A DNA stretch of 43,653 bases from assembly GCA_947167515.1 (NCBI GenBank), contig CAMVIM010000031.1, positions 1 through 43,653 on the forward strand, written 5' to 3'. The notes beneath the pieces are model-generated. The model was given only the letters and a program-made list of their open reading frames with translations, did not search any database and was not told the DNA's origin. Shown piece after piece: positions 6,883-16,177 of this stretch; the stretch's first letter is position 1; each line of letters begins with the position of its first letter. Position numbers and translations under genes: made by a program. The DNA is from an uncultured Prevotellaceae bacterium. Lineage in GTDB: Bacteria; Bacteroidota; Bacteroidia; Bacteroidales; Bacteroidaceae.

Positions 6883-7992
6883 ATGTTCGAGCAAGATATA
6901 AAGGAGGATTTACTCTATCTGATGTTATATGTGGGTGTGACGGTGCTGAGTCTGGTTGCCTGTTGCTATCTGCTGTTCCGACGTGCCAACGCTATCGCCC
7001 CCGATGTCACGCCGCCCCTGCGTCTGCGCCGATGGACGGCTGCCTTTTTGGCTTGCGCCACATTGAGCCATCTGTGGTATATGCCGCTCCTTTACCTCAC
7101 GTCTGCCGATGACGTGAAGATGATCTATTTTATATGTGCATTGCTCGACTTCCTGACGGTGTTCCCTTTGGCAATAGTCGTTTTGTTCACGATGCTGCAG
7201 GACCGAAGGCGGCCACTTTGGCCCATTGGTGTGATGATGGCCCCCCTCGTCGTAGGAATGGTGGTGTGTATCGTCACCCGCAGCGATGCCATTCTGCCGC
7301 CACTGTATGCCTATTATCTGTTGCTGGCCGTAGGCTTGATCATATTCATGGTACGTGCGGTGAGGCAGTATGGGCGTTGGCTGCGCGACAACTATGCAGA
7401 CTTGGAGCATAAGGAGGTGTGGCAGAGTTTGGTCGTGTTGCTCATCATTCTGGCAGCATTCAGCCTATACGCATTTGAACTTCACGGTACTTACTACAAA
7501 TATGCAGTCCAGACAATCGTCTTCTTCTTGATTTGCTTTCTTGTGTGGCGTGTGGAAACGCTCAGCGACTTGAACCCAAGGGATGCTCAAGCCTCTTCAG
7601 CCGAAATCGTCGAAGAGACGGTGAAAGAAGTACCTTCTCTGGTTGCTGACGATAAAATCGGGGCATTGTTGCAGAAGCATTGTATAGACACGCAACTCTA
7701 CCTGCAGCACGACCTGACCGTTCATCAATTAGCCAAGGCTGTTGGCACCAATCGGTTCTATCTTAGTCAATATTTCTCTCAGCAGGACAACACATACAAT
7801 GGCTATATCAACGGGCTGCGCATCGACCATTTCATGGCTCTCTATCGCAAGGTTGTCGCCGAACGTCAACCTTTCACCGTCAAGCAACTGGCCCAGGACA
7901 GCGGTTACCGCAACTACACGACTTTCAGCAATGCCTTCAAGCAGCGCATGGGAAAGAATGTGAAGGATTGGATGCGGATAAATGAGGCCTGA
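6883..7992 (+). CDS. Membrane-anchored AraC-family transcription regulator
   Basis: 369 residues. The N-terminal part, to about residue 225, holds roughly six or seven hydrophobic segments (LLYLMLYVGVTVLSLVACCY, FLTVFPLAIVVLFTML, LVVLLIILAAFSLYAF and others), so this half sits in the cytoplasmic membrane. The C-terminal 110 residues are an AraC-type DNA-binding domain with two helix-turn-helix units, starting near residue 282 (QLAKAVGTNRFYLSQYF) and near 333 (VKQLAQDSGYRNYTTFSNAF). Such a build suggests a signal sensed in or across the membrane, with DNA binding on the cytoplasmic side. It ends 162 bp before an operon-like run of lipoprotein hydrolases whose upstream region has a 21-bp-spaced direct repeat, as expected for an AraC-type operator. 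Control of that run is inference. Confidence 0.88.
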   Translation: MFEQDIKEDLLYLMLYVGVTVLSLVACCYLLFRRANAIAPDVTPPLRLRRWTAAFLACATLSHLWYMPLLYLTSADDVKMIYFICALLDFLTVFPLAIVVLFTMLQDRRRPLWPIGVMMAPLVVGMVVCIVTRSDAILPPLYAYYLLLAVGLIIFMVRAVRQYGRWLRDNYADLEHKEVWQSLVVLLIILAAFSLYAFELHGTYYKYAVQTIVFFLICFLVWRVETLSDLNPRDAQASSAEIVEETVKEVPSLVADDKIGALLQKHCIDTQLYLQHDLTVHQLAKAVGTNRFYLSQYFSQQDNTYNGYINGLRIDHFMALYRKVVAERQPFTVKQLAQDSGYRNYTTFSNAFKQRMGKNVKDWMRINEA

Positions 7993-8033
7993 CGGCTGTC
8001 GATTGATGTACTTCTTTGAACTCCTATTTATAA

Positions 8034-8066
8034 AATCAGCAAAAATTGATATAGAATCAGCAAAAA
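8034..8066 (+). promoter_or_regulatory. Direct repeat, candidate operator for the AraC-type regulator
   Basis: AATCAGCAAAAA occurs at 8034-8045 and 8055-8066, 21 bp apart start to start, so both copies lie on the same face of the helix. The second copy ends 48 bp before the -7 box at 8115. Paired direct repeats at two helical turns are typical of AraC-family sites. Confidence 0.6.
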
Positions 8067-8114
8067 CCCACTTGCAGACTTCTCTGACGAGTTTTTTTTG
8101 TGAGAAATATTCAT

Positions 8115-8122
8115 TACTTTTG
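8115..8122 (+). promoter_or_regulatory. -7 box of the amidohydrolase operon
   Basis: TACTTTTG matches TAnnTTTG. The -33 position falls in a T-run (8092-8099) without a distinct TTTG at the best spacing, which fits a promoter that needs an activator. Confidence 0.5.
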
Positions 8123-8154
8123 TGACAACTTTATCAATCAAAAAAGTAATGAGT

Positions 8155-9906
8155 ATGAAAGAAAAAGTTCACATGAGTGCAAAGAAGATGCTTTCGGGCA
8201 TCGCAGTGATGGCTGTTGTCATCAGTATGGCTATGCTTGCCAGTTGCAAGGGCAAGACCAGTGCTGACCTTGTGGTCTATGGTAAAATCTTTACCGCCGA
8301 AGGCAATCAGGTTGTGGAAGCCTTTGCCGTGAAGGACGGCAAGTATGTCTATGTGGGCGACAAGGCAGGAGCCGAAGCCTTTGTAGAAGAGGGTAAGACC
8401 GAAGTGATAGACTATAGCGGCAAGGGCCTTGTGATGCCCAGTTGTGGCAACGGCCATGCCCACTATACGCTGGGCTATGCCATCCAGGCCGTCGGAACAA
8501 TCGTTGACTATGAAGACAGCCCCGAAAAGTTCTTGAAGGAAATCGTTCCCGCTGCGGTCAAGAAGGCAAGGGACACAGGGGCCAAGGCTATATTTGGCCA
8601 AGGTTGGAATCTGATGACTTTTGAAAACAATATGCCTACCCGTCAACAGTTGGATGCCATCTGTAACGACATTCCCATTTACTTTGCCGACGAGGAGGGG
8701 CATAAGGGACTGGCAAACAGCATCATGCTGGTCAAGGCTGGCATCATGAAGGAAGATGGTACACTGCTCAAGAAGGAGATACGTGGTGGCGAGATTGGGA
8801 TTGCGGCCGACGGTACTCCCAACGGCTTCCTGTCGGAACAAGCGGGCACTTACACCCGTTCCTTCTTAGACAACGAAAGCCTCTTTTCCATCGACATAGC
8901 AAAGGCCACCATGAAGAGTGTCCAGGAGCATTTGCTCTCGGAGGGCTACACGATGTATATCGACGGATACTCCACCTATTTCTTTAACGAAAACATCTTT
9001 AAGGCTGCCCAGCAGATGGACGAGGCTGGCGACCTGCACTTCGTCATGGGTCTGACAACCGAACTGGACAGTTGGATGGATATGGATAAAGTTCTGGCCA
9101 AGGCTGGCGATGCGAAGAAATACGCTTCCGAACACGTAAAACCGAACTGGCTCAAAATCTTCGTGGACGGCACCGTGGAACCCGGCACAGGTTTTGTGGA
9201 GCCACTCTATCCCGATGGTCATCAGGGTGTTGTCCTCTGGTCGGAAGAGGAACTGACGGACATCACGCGCAAGGCGAATGAGAAAGGGGTGACTGTCCAC
9301 ACGCACGTTATGGGTAACAAGGGTGTCAATCGCATTGTCAGCGCCTACGTCAATGGCGGTAAGGATGAGATGCGCAATACGTTGGTACACGTGCATAGTG
9401 TCTATCCCGAGGACTATCAGCGCATGGCCGACCATAACATCTATGTCACCGAAGGCATGCTTTGGCACCATTTCTCCAATGACAAGCAGGAGTTGCTTAA
9501 GGCAGGCTATGTTCCCGTGGGAATGGAGGATAAGAGTTATCCGATGAAGTCATACTTCGACCACGGCATCAACATGTCTTCGCACTCGGACTTCCCTGCA
9601 CTGAGCGGCAGTCCCGACGACCCGTTCGGTATCATGGAAGTGGCCGTGACAGGTGTCTATTACCCAGAACAGGCAAAACCCTGGTGGCCTGAAGAACTCC
9701 TCACTCGCGAGCAGGCCCTCACCGCCCTGACCATCAACTGCGCCAAGCAGATGTTTATCGAAAAGGAAAGAGGTAGTGTGAAGGAAGGCAAGTTTGCCGA
9801 CTTCCTGCTTGTGACCAAGGATGTGCTGTCCTGCCCCGTGACGGAGATTCATGAGGCCAAGCCTGCCGCCACCTACTTCGAGGGCAAGAAAGTGTTCTCG
9901 ATGTAA
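8155..9906 (+). CDS. YtcJ-like amidohydrolase, lipoprotein (first of three paralogues)
   Basis: 583 residues. Signal peptide with lipobox MLASC (C31), so the enzyme is lipid-anchored outside the cytoplasm. The body is an amidohydrolase (TIM-barrel, metal-dependent) of the YtcJ/AepA-like group. Candidate metal ligands and catalytic residues are H101 and H103 in GHAH, K334 in LKIFVDG, H382/H384 in VHTHVMG, H412/H414 in VHVHSV and D479 in SSHSDFPAL. The N-terminal strand KTSADLVVYGKIFTAEG and the C-terminal GSVKEGKFADFLLV form the usual beta-sandwich. Family members split C-N bonds in small amides or cyclic amides; the substrate is unknown. ATG 8149 is an alternative, but 8155 is preferred because all four genes of this run start within a (A/G)GTATG context. 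51 bp separate it from the next paralogue. Confidence 0.85.
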   Translation: MKEKVHMSAKKMLSGIAVMAVVISMAMLASCKGKTSADLVVYGKIFTAEGNQVVEAFAVKDGKYVYVGDKAGAEAFVEEGKTEVIDYSGKGLVMPSCGNGHAHYTLGYAIQAVGTIVDYEDSPEKFLKEIVPAAVKKARDTGAKAIFGQGWNLMTFENNMPTRQQLDAICNDIPIYFADEEGHKGLANSIMLVKAGIMKEDGTLLKKEIRGGEIGIAADGTPNGFLSEQAGTYTRSFLDNESLFSIDIAKATMKSVQEHLLSEGYTMYIDGYSTYFFNENIFKAAQQMDEAGDLHFVMGLTTELDSWMDMDKVLAKAGDAKKYASEHVKPNWLKIFVDGTVEPGTGFVEPLYPDGHQGVVLWSEEELTDITRKANEKGVTVHTHVMGNKGVNRIVSAYVNGGKDEMRNTLVHVHSVYPEDYQRMADHNIYVTEGMLWHHFSNDKQELLKAGYVPVGMEDKSYPMKSYFDHGINMSSHSDFPALSGSPDDPFGIMEVAVTGVYYPEQAKPWWPEELLTREQALTALTINCAKQMFIEKERGSVKEGKFADFLLVTKDVLSCPVTEIHEAKPAATYFEGKKVFSM

Positions 9907-9957
9907 ACTAAAACAAAGAATAGGTTAAACCAATAAAAACAAACAAATCGAATAAGT

Positions 9958-11703
9958 ATGATGAAGAAAATGCAGTCGTTCATCGCTGTGGTGAGCATCG
10001 CCCTCGGAATGACTATGCTTACGGGGTGTAAGGATAAGGATAGTGACGCTCCTCTGGTTGGTGCCGACCTCGTGGTCTATGGCAAGATATTTACTTCCGA
10101 GGACAATCGGGTGGTGGAAGCCTTTGCCGTAAAGGATGGTAAGTACGTCTATGTAGGTGACAAGTCGGGAGCCGAAGCCTTTGTGGAGAAGGGCAAGACT
10201 GAGGTGGTGGACTATACAGGCAAGGGGCTTGTGATGCCTGGCTGCGGCAACGGCCACGCACACTATTCGATGGGGTTTGCCCTCCAGTCAATAGGAACGA
10301 TAGTCAGCACGGAAGAAAGTGTGGAATCTTTTCTGACAAAAATCGTTCCCGATGCGGTCAAGAAGGCAAAAGATAAAGGGATGAAGACTGTGTTCGGCTT
10401 CGGATATAATGCACTGGAGTTCGAGAAAAACATGCCCACCCGTCAGCAGTTGGATGCCATCTGCAGTGATATTCCCGTTTACTTCGCCGACGAGGGAGCC
10501 CACAGCGGTATATTCAACACCATTGCCTTGGTCAATGCCAGCATTATGAAGGCCGACGGCACAGTACTGAAGACAGAGATAAGCGGCGTTGAAATCGAGA
10601 TGGGAGCCGACGGCACACCTACTGGCTTTCTGAAGGAACAGGCTCAGACCTACGTGCGCTCCTTCTTAGACAATGACAACCTCTTTACGGTGGATATAGC
10701 AAAGGAAAACTTGGTGAGAATCCAAGAGCATTTGTTAGCAGAAGGCTACACGATGTACCTGGACGGCTGGACCACCTATTTCTTCAACGACAACTTCTAC
10801 AAGGCCGCCCAGCAGATGGACGAGGCCGGCGACATGAAGTTTGTGATAGGTACGACCTACGAAATAGACAGTTGGATGGATGTGGATGCTATGTTGACCA
10901 AAGCCGCTAATGCCAAGAAATACGCTTCTACACGTGTGAAAACAAACTGGATTAAACTCTTCATGGATGGTATCGTGGAAACGGGTACCGGATTTGTGGA
11001 ACCGCTCTATCCTGACGGACATCAGGGTGTGGCCAACTGGTCGGAAGAGGAACTGACGGACATCACGCGCAAGGCCAACGAAAAGGGCATCACCATGCAC
11101 GTACACGTGATGGGCAACAAGGGTGTCACTCGCCTTGTCAATGCCTATATCAACGGTGGAAAGGACGAGATGCGTAACACGCTGGTTCATGTGTATTATG
11201 TCAGTGAACCAGACTATCAGCGGATGGCTCAGCATAACATCTATGTCACCGCAGGTTTGTCCTGGCATCATTTCACCGATAAGATGCAAGCGTCACTGCC
11301 AGACATGGTTCCTGCAGGTATGGATGTCAGAGGCTATCCCCTGAAATCCTTTTTTGACAATGGCGTCAATATGTCCTCGCACAATGACTACCCAGCATTG
11401 GGCGGCGGTCCCGACGATCCGTTCGGTGCCATAGAGATAGCCGTGACGGGTGATTATTACGCTGAGGTGGGAAAACCCTGGTGGACAGAAGATTGCCTCA
11501 CCCGTGAGCAGGCCATCACCGCCCTGACCATCAATGTGGCTAAGCAGATGTTTATCGAGAATGAGCGAGGCAGTATAAAGGAGGGTAAGTATGCCGACTT
11601 CCTGCTTGTGACCAAGGACGTGCTGACCTGCCCCGTGACGGAGATTCACAAGGCCAAGCCTGCCGCCACCTACTTCGAGGGCAAGAAGGTGTTCTCGATG
11701 TAA
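9958..11703 (+). CDS. YtcJ-like amidohydrolase, lipoprotein (second paralogue)
   Basis: 581 residues, clearly paralogous to the genes on both sides over its full length. Signal peptide with lipobox MLTGC (C24). The GHAH, LFMDG, HVHVMG, VHVYYV and SSHNDYPAL motifs correspond to the metal and catalytic positions of the first copy. Differences include N for S in SHND and Y for H in the VHVYYV segment, so at least one proposed histidine (H414 of copy 1) is not conserved and is probably not essential. The region around TFGFGYNALEF and IAVTGDYYAEVG is the most diverged and may reflect a different substrate. The spacer after its stop (TAAACTAAAACAAAGAA) repeats the one after copy 1, which supports tandem duplication of gene plus spacer. 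Confidence 0.85.
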   Translation: MMKKMQSFIAVVSIALGMTMLTGCKDKDSDAPLVGADLVVYGKIFTSEDNRVVEAFAVKDGKYVYVGDKSGAEAFVEKGKTEVVDYTGKGLVMPGCGNGHAHYSMGFALQSIGTIVSTEESVESFLTKIVPDAVKKAKDKGMKTVFGFGYNALEFEKNMPTRQQLDAICSDIPVYFADEGAHSGIFNTIALVNASIMKADGTVLKTEISGVEIEMGADGTPTGFLKEQAQTYVRSFLDNDNLFTVDIAKENLVRIQEHLLAEGYTMYLDGWTTYFFNDNFYKAAQQMDEAGDMKFVIGTTYEIDSWMDVDAMLTKAANAKKYASTRVKTNWIKLFMDGIVETGTGFVEPLYPDGHQGVANWSEEELTDITRKANEKGITMHVHVMGNKGVTRLVNAYINGGKDEMRNTLVHVYYVSEPDYQRMAQHNIYVTAGLSWHHFTDKMQASLPDMVPAGMDVRGYPLKSFFDNGVNMSSHNDYPALGGGPDDPFGAIEIAVTGDYYAEVGKPWWTEDCLTREQAITALTINVAKQMFIENERGSIKEGKYADFLLVTKDVLTCPVTEIHKAKPAATYFEGKKVFSM

Positions 11704-11759
11704 ACTAAAACAAAGAAAAAAGATAAGTTAAACAATTGAAACAAGCAAATGGTATGGGT

Positions 11760-14423
11760 ATGAAAAAGAAAATGTTATCGCTCATGACAGTGATGGCTGT
11801 CATCTTGGGAATAGGGCTGTTTGCCAGTTGCACGGACAAGACCAGTGCCGACCTCGTGGTTTATGGTAAGATTTTTACCGCCGAAGACAGCCAGATTGTA
11901 GAAGCCTTTGCCGTGAAGGACGGCAAGTTCGTCTATGTAGGCGACAAGGCAGGAGCCGAAGCCTTTGTGGAAGAGGGCAAGACCGAAGTGATAGACTATA
12001 GCGGCAAGGGGCTTGTGATGCCTGGCTGCGGCAATGGTCACGCACATTATTCGCTGGGCTATGCCATCCAGACGGTCGGAACGGTGATGGACAGGGCTGA
12101 TGGCGTGGATAAGTTCTTTAAGGAAATCGTTCCCGCTGCGGTGAAGAAGGCAAAGGACACGGGTGCCAAGGCCATCTTTGGCAGTGGATGGGATATGATG
12201 AAGTTTCCGAAAGACTTGTCTTATCGCAAACAACTGGATGCTATCTGTAGTGACATCCCCATTTACATTGCCGACGAGGAGGGTCACAAGGGTCTGGCTA
12301 ACTCCATCCTGCTGAAAAAGGCAGGTCTCATCAACGAAGACGGTACGGCTGGCAAGACTGAGGTGCGCGGCGGTGAGGTGGTGCTGGATGCTGACGGCAT
12401 ACCGACTGGTTACGTGATGGAACAGGCAGGCACCTATGTCCGTTCGTTCTTGGACAACGAAGACCTCTTCTCTGTTGACATCGCAAAGGGAAACATGGCG
12501 AAGATTCAGGAGCAGTTGTTGTCTGAGGGCTACACGATGTATCTTGACGGCTATACTTCTTATTTCTTCAATGACAACTTCTACAAGGCCGCCCAGCAGA
12601 TGGACGAGGCTGGCGACATGCACTTCATCTTGGGTACGGCATGGGAGTTGGACAGTTGGATGGATGTGGATAAGACGCTGGAAAAGGCCAGTGCCACGAA
12701 GCAATACGAGTCTGCGCACATCAAGACCAACTGGTTCAAACTCTTCATGGACGGAACGGTGGAAAGCGGTACGGGTTTTGTGGAGCCGCTCTATCCTGAC
12801 GGTAAGCAGGGCATTCCCAACTGGTCGGAAGAGGAACTGACGGACATCACCCGCAAGGCCAACGCGAAGGGTATCACCATGCATGTGCATGTGATGGGCA
12901 ACAAGGGCGTGGAGCGCATTGTCAACGCCTACATCAACGGCGGAAAGAAGGAGATGCGCAACACGCTGGTGCATGTGTATGGTGTCAGCGAGCCTGATTA
13001 TCAGCGGATGGCAGACAACAACATCTATGTCACCTCTGGTATGTTGTGGCATCACGCTGATGATGAGTTGCAAGCAGAGTTGCTTCAGATTCTTCCTGAA
13101 GGCATGAAGGACAAGGGCTATCCCATGAAATCCTTCTTCGACCATGGCATCAACATCTCCTCTCACTCGGACTTCCCTGCCTTGTGCGGTGCTCCCGATG
13201 ACCCCTTCGGCATCATGGAGATTGTGGTCACGGGTGTTTACCAGCCTGAGCACGGCAAACCTTGGTGGACCGAAGAATGTATCACCCGTGAGCAGGCTCT
13301 CACCGCCCTGACCATCAATGTGGCCAAACAGATGTTTCTGGAGAATGAGAGAGGCAGCATCAGCACAGGCAAGTATGCTGACTTCCTGCTTGTGACCAAA
13401 GACGTGCTGACTTGTCCTGTGACTGAGATTCACGAGGCTAAGCCTGCCGCCACCTACTTTGAGGGCAAGAAGGTCTATTCTCAAGCAGGTACAGACGAAT
13501 CGGCATATACCCCCATCGACTATTCAGACAAAAACAACTGGCTCAGGCTGCCTGAGATAGCAAAGGATGTCGATGCCATCTATATTTATCCCACGGAATA
13601 TGCCGACGATTCAGAGGGGGCACCGATGTTCGCCGACATCAACAATCTGGCCTTGCGAGATGCGTGGCAAGATGCCTATCTGATGCAGGGAACGGTATAT
13701 GAGGAATCCACGAATGTCTTTGCTCCTTTCTACAGGCAGGGCAACATGGCTGCACTGGTCTCATTGTCGCGCGAGGAGATGGATGCAACACTCGGCAGTA
13801 TTCCCAAAAAGGATGTCTTTGCAGCACTCGACTACTATTTTCAGAACCTGAATGACGGAAGGCCCTTCATCCTCGCAAGTCATTCACAGGGCTCAATCAT
13901 GCAGGGCTTTGTGCTCGCAGAATATATGAAGGCGCATCCTGAGTATTTGAAGCGCATGGTTGCGGCCTATCTGATTGGTTATTCAGTCACAGAGGATTAT
14001 CTCAAAGCCAATCCACACCTGAAATTCGCAGAAGGGGCCGATGACACGGGTGTTATCGTATCATGGAATACAGAGGGACCTGCTAACGCGGATAAAGAAA
14101 ACATCGTTGTCCTGCCAGGTGCCATCAGCATTAATCCCCTGAACTGGAAACGAGATGGGACATACGCTTCGGCAGAGGAAAACCTGGGCGGCTACATTTA
14201 TAATGAAGAAACCGAAAAACTTGAGGTTGTTCCTAACGCTGCTGATGCGCAACTGGATTTGAAAAGGGGCGTTGTCATAACAAAGACCAAGGCTCTGGAG
14301 CCCATCTCTGGTGTTCCTGCTTTCGGCCCTGCCAGTTATCACAATGGTGATTATGCACTTTACTACAACAACATCAAGGACAATGTAGCCAAGAGAATTG
14401 CGGCTTATATGTCCAAGAAATAG
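11760..14423 (+). CDS. Fusion of YtcJ-like amidohydrolase (third paralogue) and DUF3089 alpha/beta-hydrolase domain, lipoprotein
   Basis: 887 residues. Lipobox FASC (C24). Residues to about 574 align with the two preceding amidohydrolases and keep GHAH, LFMDG, HVHVMG, VHVYGV and SSHSDFPAL. Where they end with KKVFSM and a stop, this protein reads KKVYSQAGTDE and continues for about 310 residues into a DUF3089 domain. That domain shows DAIYIYPTEY near its start and the nucleophile elbow SHSQGS with S709; family members are serine hydrolases of the alpha/beta fold with poorly known substrates. The join falls at about base 13480. ATG 11754 is an alternative start. The fusion predicts two successive hydrolytic steps on one substrate class at the same membrane site; this is inference. 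Confidence 0.85.
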   Translation: MKKKMLSLMTVMAVILGIGLFASCTDKTSADLVVYGKIFTAEDSQIVEAFAVKDGKFVYVGDKAGAEAFVEEGKTEVIDYSGKGLVMPGCGNGHAHYSLGYAIQTVGTVMDRADGVDKFFKEIVPAAVKKAKDTGAKAIFGSGWDMMKFPKDLSYRKQLDAICSDIPIYIADEEGHKGLANSILLKKAGLINEDGTAGKTEVRGGEVVLDADGIPTGYVMEQAGTYVRSFLDNEDLFSVDIAKGNMAKIQEQLLSEGYTMYLDGYTSYFFNDNFYKAAQQMDEAGDMHFILGTAWELDSWMDVDKTLEKASATKQYESAHIKTNWFKLFMDGTVESGTGFVEPLYPDGKQGIPNWSEEELTDITRKANAKGITMHVHVMGNKGVERIVNAYINGGKKEMRNTLVHVYGVSEPDYQRMADNNIYVTSGMLWHHADDELQAELLQILPEGMKDKGYPMKSFFDHGINISSHSDFPALCGAPDDPFGIMEIVVTGVYQPEHGKPWWTEECITREQALTALTINVAKQMFLENERGSISTGKYADFLLVTKDVLTCPVTEIHEAKPAATYFEGKKVYSQAGTDESAYTPIDYSDKNNWLRLPEIAKDVDAIYIYPTEYADDSEGAPMFADINNLALRDAWQDAYLMQGTVYEESTNVFAPFYRQGNMAALVSLSREEMDATLGSIPKKDVFAALDYYFQNLNDGRPFILASHSQGSIMQGFVLAEYMKAHPEYLKRMVAAYLIGYSVTEDYLKANPHLKFAEGADDTGVIVSWNTEGPANADKENIVVLPGAISINPLNWKRDGTYASAEENLGGYIYNEETEKLEVVPNAADAQLDLKRGVVITKTKALEPISGVPAFGPASYHNGDYALYYNNIKDNVAKRIAAYMSKK

Positions 14424-14443
14424 TGAACCTAAAATTATTGGGT

Positions 14444-16156
14444 ATGAGAAATCTAAATACATGGGTGCTTGTAGCCATACTTATATGTGGTGCAGGGATG
14501 ATGTTGACGGCCTGCAAAGGTGGTCAATCTGCCAACGAGACGAGTGAATCCATGGAGGAGTACAAAAAGATTGTCAGGTCGTGGTACGGCGAGAACAAGA
14601 CAATCACAGACGGCAGTTACGACCAGTCGCTGGCCGTCAAGTGCATCAACGGCACTTTTGTCGGCAAGAAGGCGGAAAACACCATCGTCTTCAGAGGCAT
14701 TCCGTATGTAGGCCAGCAGCCTGTAGGTGACCTGCGCTGGAAAGCACCCGTGGATGTCGTATCCTGCGACAGCGTCTATGAAGCATACTACAACGCCAAG
14801 ACAGCCGTACAGCCTGAGGCCGAACTGTCTTCCCTCTACTATCAGGGCGAGGACTGTCTCTACCTGAATGTGTGGAAACCGGCTAAAGTGTCGGCCGAGA
14901 AAAAGCCCGTCATCGTGTGGATACACGGTGGTGCCTACGAGTATGGCGGAACGGTTGACCCGCTGTACGACTTCCAGAATTTTGTGGAGGAGAATCCTGA
15001 GGTCATTGTTGTCAGCGTGGCCTACCGACTCGGCGTTTTCGGTTTCCTGCATCTGTCGCATCTGCCCGACGGCAAGGACTATCCTGACGCACAGAACTTG
15101 GGACTCTTGGACCAACTGATGGCTCTGAGGTGGGTGCATGAGAACATCGCGGGCTTCGGTGGCGACCCCGACAATGTGACCCTCATGGGCGAATCGGCAG
15201 GTGGAGGAAGCGTAACCTGTCTGTCACTGGCGGGCGGCACTCCCGCTGATGCGCCTACTCGTAGCCTTTCACACCAGTATTTCAACAAAGTCATTGCCTT
15301 GAGCGGTAATCCCGGTCTGTCGAGGTCAACGGAACAGGCCGTCGCTTGCACGAATGAACTGATGGAAGCGTTAGGCTGCAAGACCGTTGCCGACCTGCGG
15401 AAGGTGGATGTGCAGAAACTCGTGGGCGTGGCCAGCGAGTTGCTCCCCTTGCGCATGGCACCCGAAAGAGACGGGAACCTGCTGCCCAAGAATCCGTGGG
15501 AGGCCATTGCAAGCGGTGCGGTGAAGGACATCACGTTCCTGCACGGTGTCAACAAGGATGAGATGAATTTCTTCCTGGTGGAGATGGGTGGAGCGGAGCC
15601 GTTCAATGAGTGGGCTGCCGACCGCAAGGCGAAGAAACTTTCCCTGATGACAGACGGGGAGAAGGCTCTGACGGAACGTTTCTGCAACGATGTGAAGGGA
15701 GAAAGTTATGAACCATACTGCAAGTGGTTCAGCCAGTTGATGTTCAACGCGCCGTGCATCCGCCTCTCGGAGGAGCAGACCAAGGCTGGGGGAAAGTCCT
15801 TCACCTACTACTTCACCGTAGAGTCGGCCTTGCCGCTGCTGAAGAGCGGTCATGGCATGGCACTGGCTCCGCTCTTCAAGCATCCAGAGTTGGACGGCGA
15901 CACAGGACGGCCATTCGACGAGACTTTCTCGAAGACCATGCGCAAGATGTTTGTGCAGTTTGCGAAGACTGGCAATCCTTCGGTCACGGCGGACATCTCT
16001 CCCGATGGCAAGGCCAAGGAGTGGCCGCTCTATGATGTGGCTGACAAGAAGGTGATGGTTTTCGACGAGTTCGACATCCATCCAGAAAAGGAACGCCAGA
16101 GAAAGATTGTTGACTGGGACAGGACCTATTTCCTTACCAATTATTATTGTTTTTGA
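14444..16156 (+). CDS. Type-B carboxylesterase, lipoprotein
   Basis: 570 residues. Lipobox LTAC (C24). The family is carboxylesterase type B (alpha/beta hydrolase). HGG at 161-163 forms the oxyanion hole, GESAGG contains nucleophile S251, and NVWKPA and YRLGVFGFL are family-typical; HGMAL near the C-terminal third is the likely catalytic histidine region. It hydrolyses carboxylic esters outside the cytoplasm; the substrate is unknown. The first in-frame codon is a GTG overlapping the preceding stop (14423), but ATG 14444 is chosen because the lipoprotein signal peptide starts there in the same GTATG context as its neighbours. It is the last gene of the four-gene run: 20 bp follow the fused amidohydrolase, and the next gene downstream is convergent. 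Confidence 0.88.
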   Translation: MRNLNTWVLVAILICGAGMMLTACKGGQSANETSESMEEYKKIVRSWYGENKTITDGSYDQSLAVKCINGTFVGKKAENTIVFRGIPYVGQQPVGDLRWKAPVDVVSCDSVYEAYYNAKTAVQPEAELSSLYYQGEDCLYLNVWKPAKVSAEKKPVIVWIHGGAYEYGGTVDPLYDFQNFVEENPEVIVVSVAYRLGVFGFLHLSHLPDGKDYPDAQNLGLLDQLMALRWVHENIAGFGGDPDNVTLMGESAGGGSVTCLSLAGGTPADAPTRSLSHQYFNKVIALSGNPGLSRSTEQAVACTNELMEALGCKTVADLRKVDVQKLVGVASELLPLRMAPERDGNLLPKNPWEAIASGAVKDITFLHGVNKDEMNFFLVEMGGAEPFNEWAADRKAKKLSLMTDGEKALTERFCNDVKGESYEPYCKWFSQLMFNAPCIRLSEEQTKAGGKSFTYYFTVESALPLLKSGHGMALAPLFKHPELDGDTGRPFDETFSKTMRKMFVQFAKTGNPSVTADISPDGKAKEWPLYDVADKKVMVFDEFDIHPEKERQRKIVDWDRTYFLTNYYCF

Positions 16157-16177
16157 CAGGCTCTTCTTGCATTTACG

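Noticed and set aside
11775-13484. Long minus-strand frame opposite the third amidohydrolase
   Set aside because: Similar mirror frames occur opposite both other copies, and the translation is rich in His/Val/Leu without motifs.
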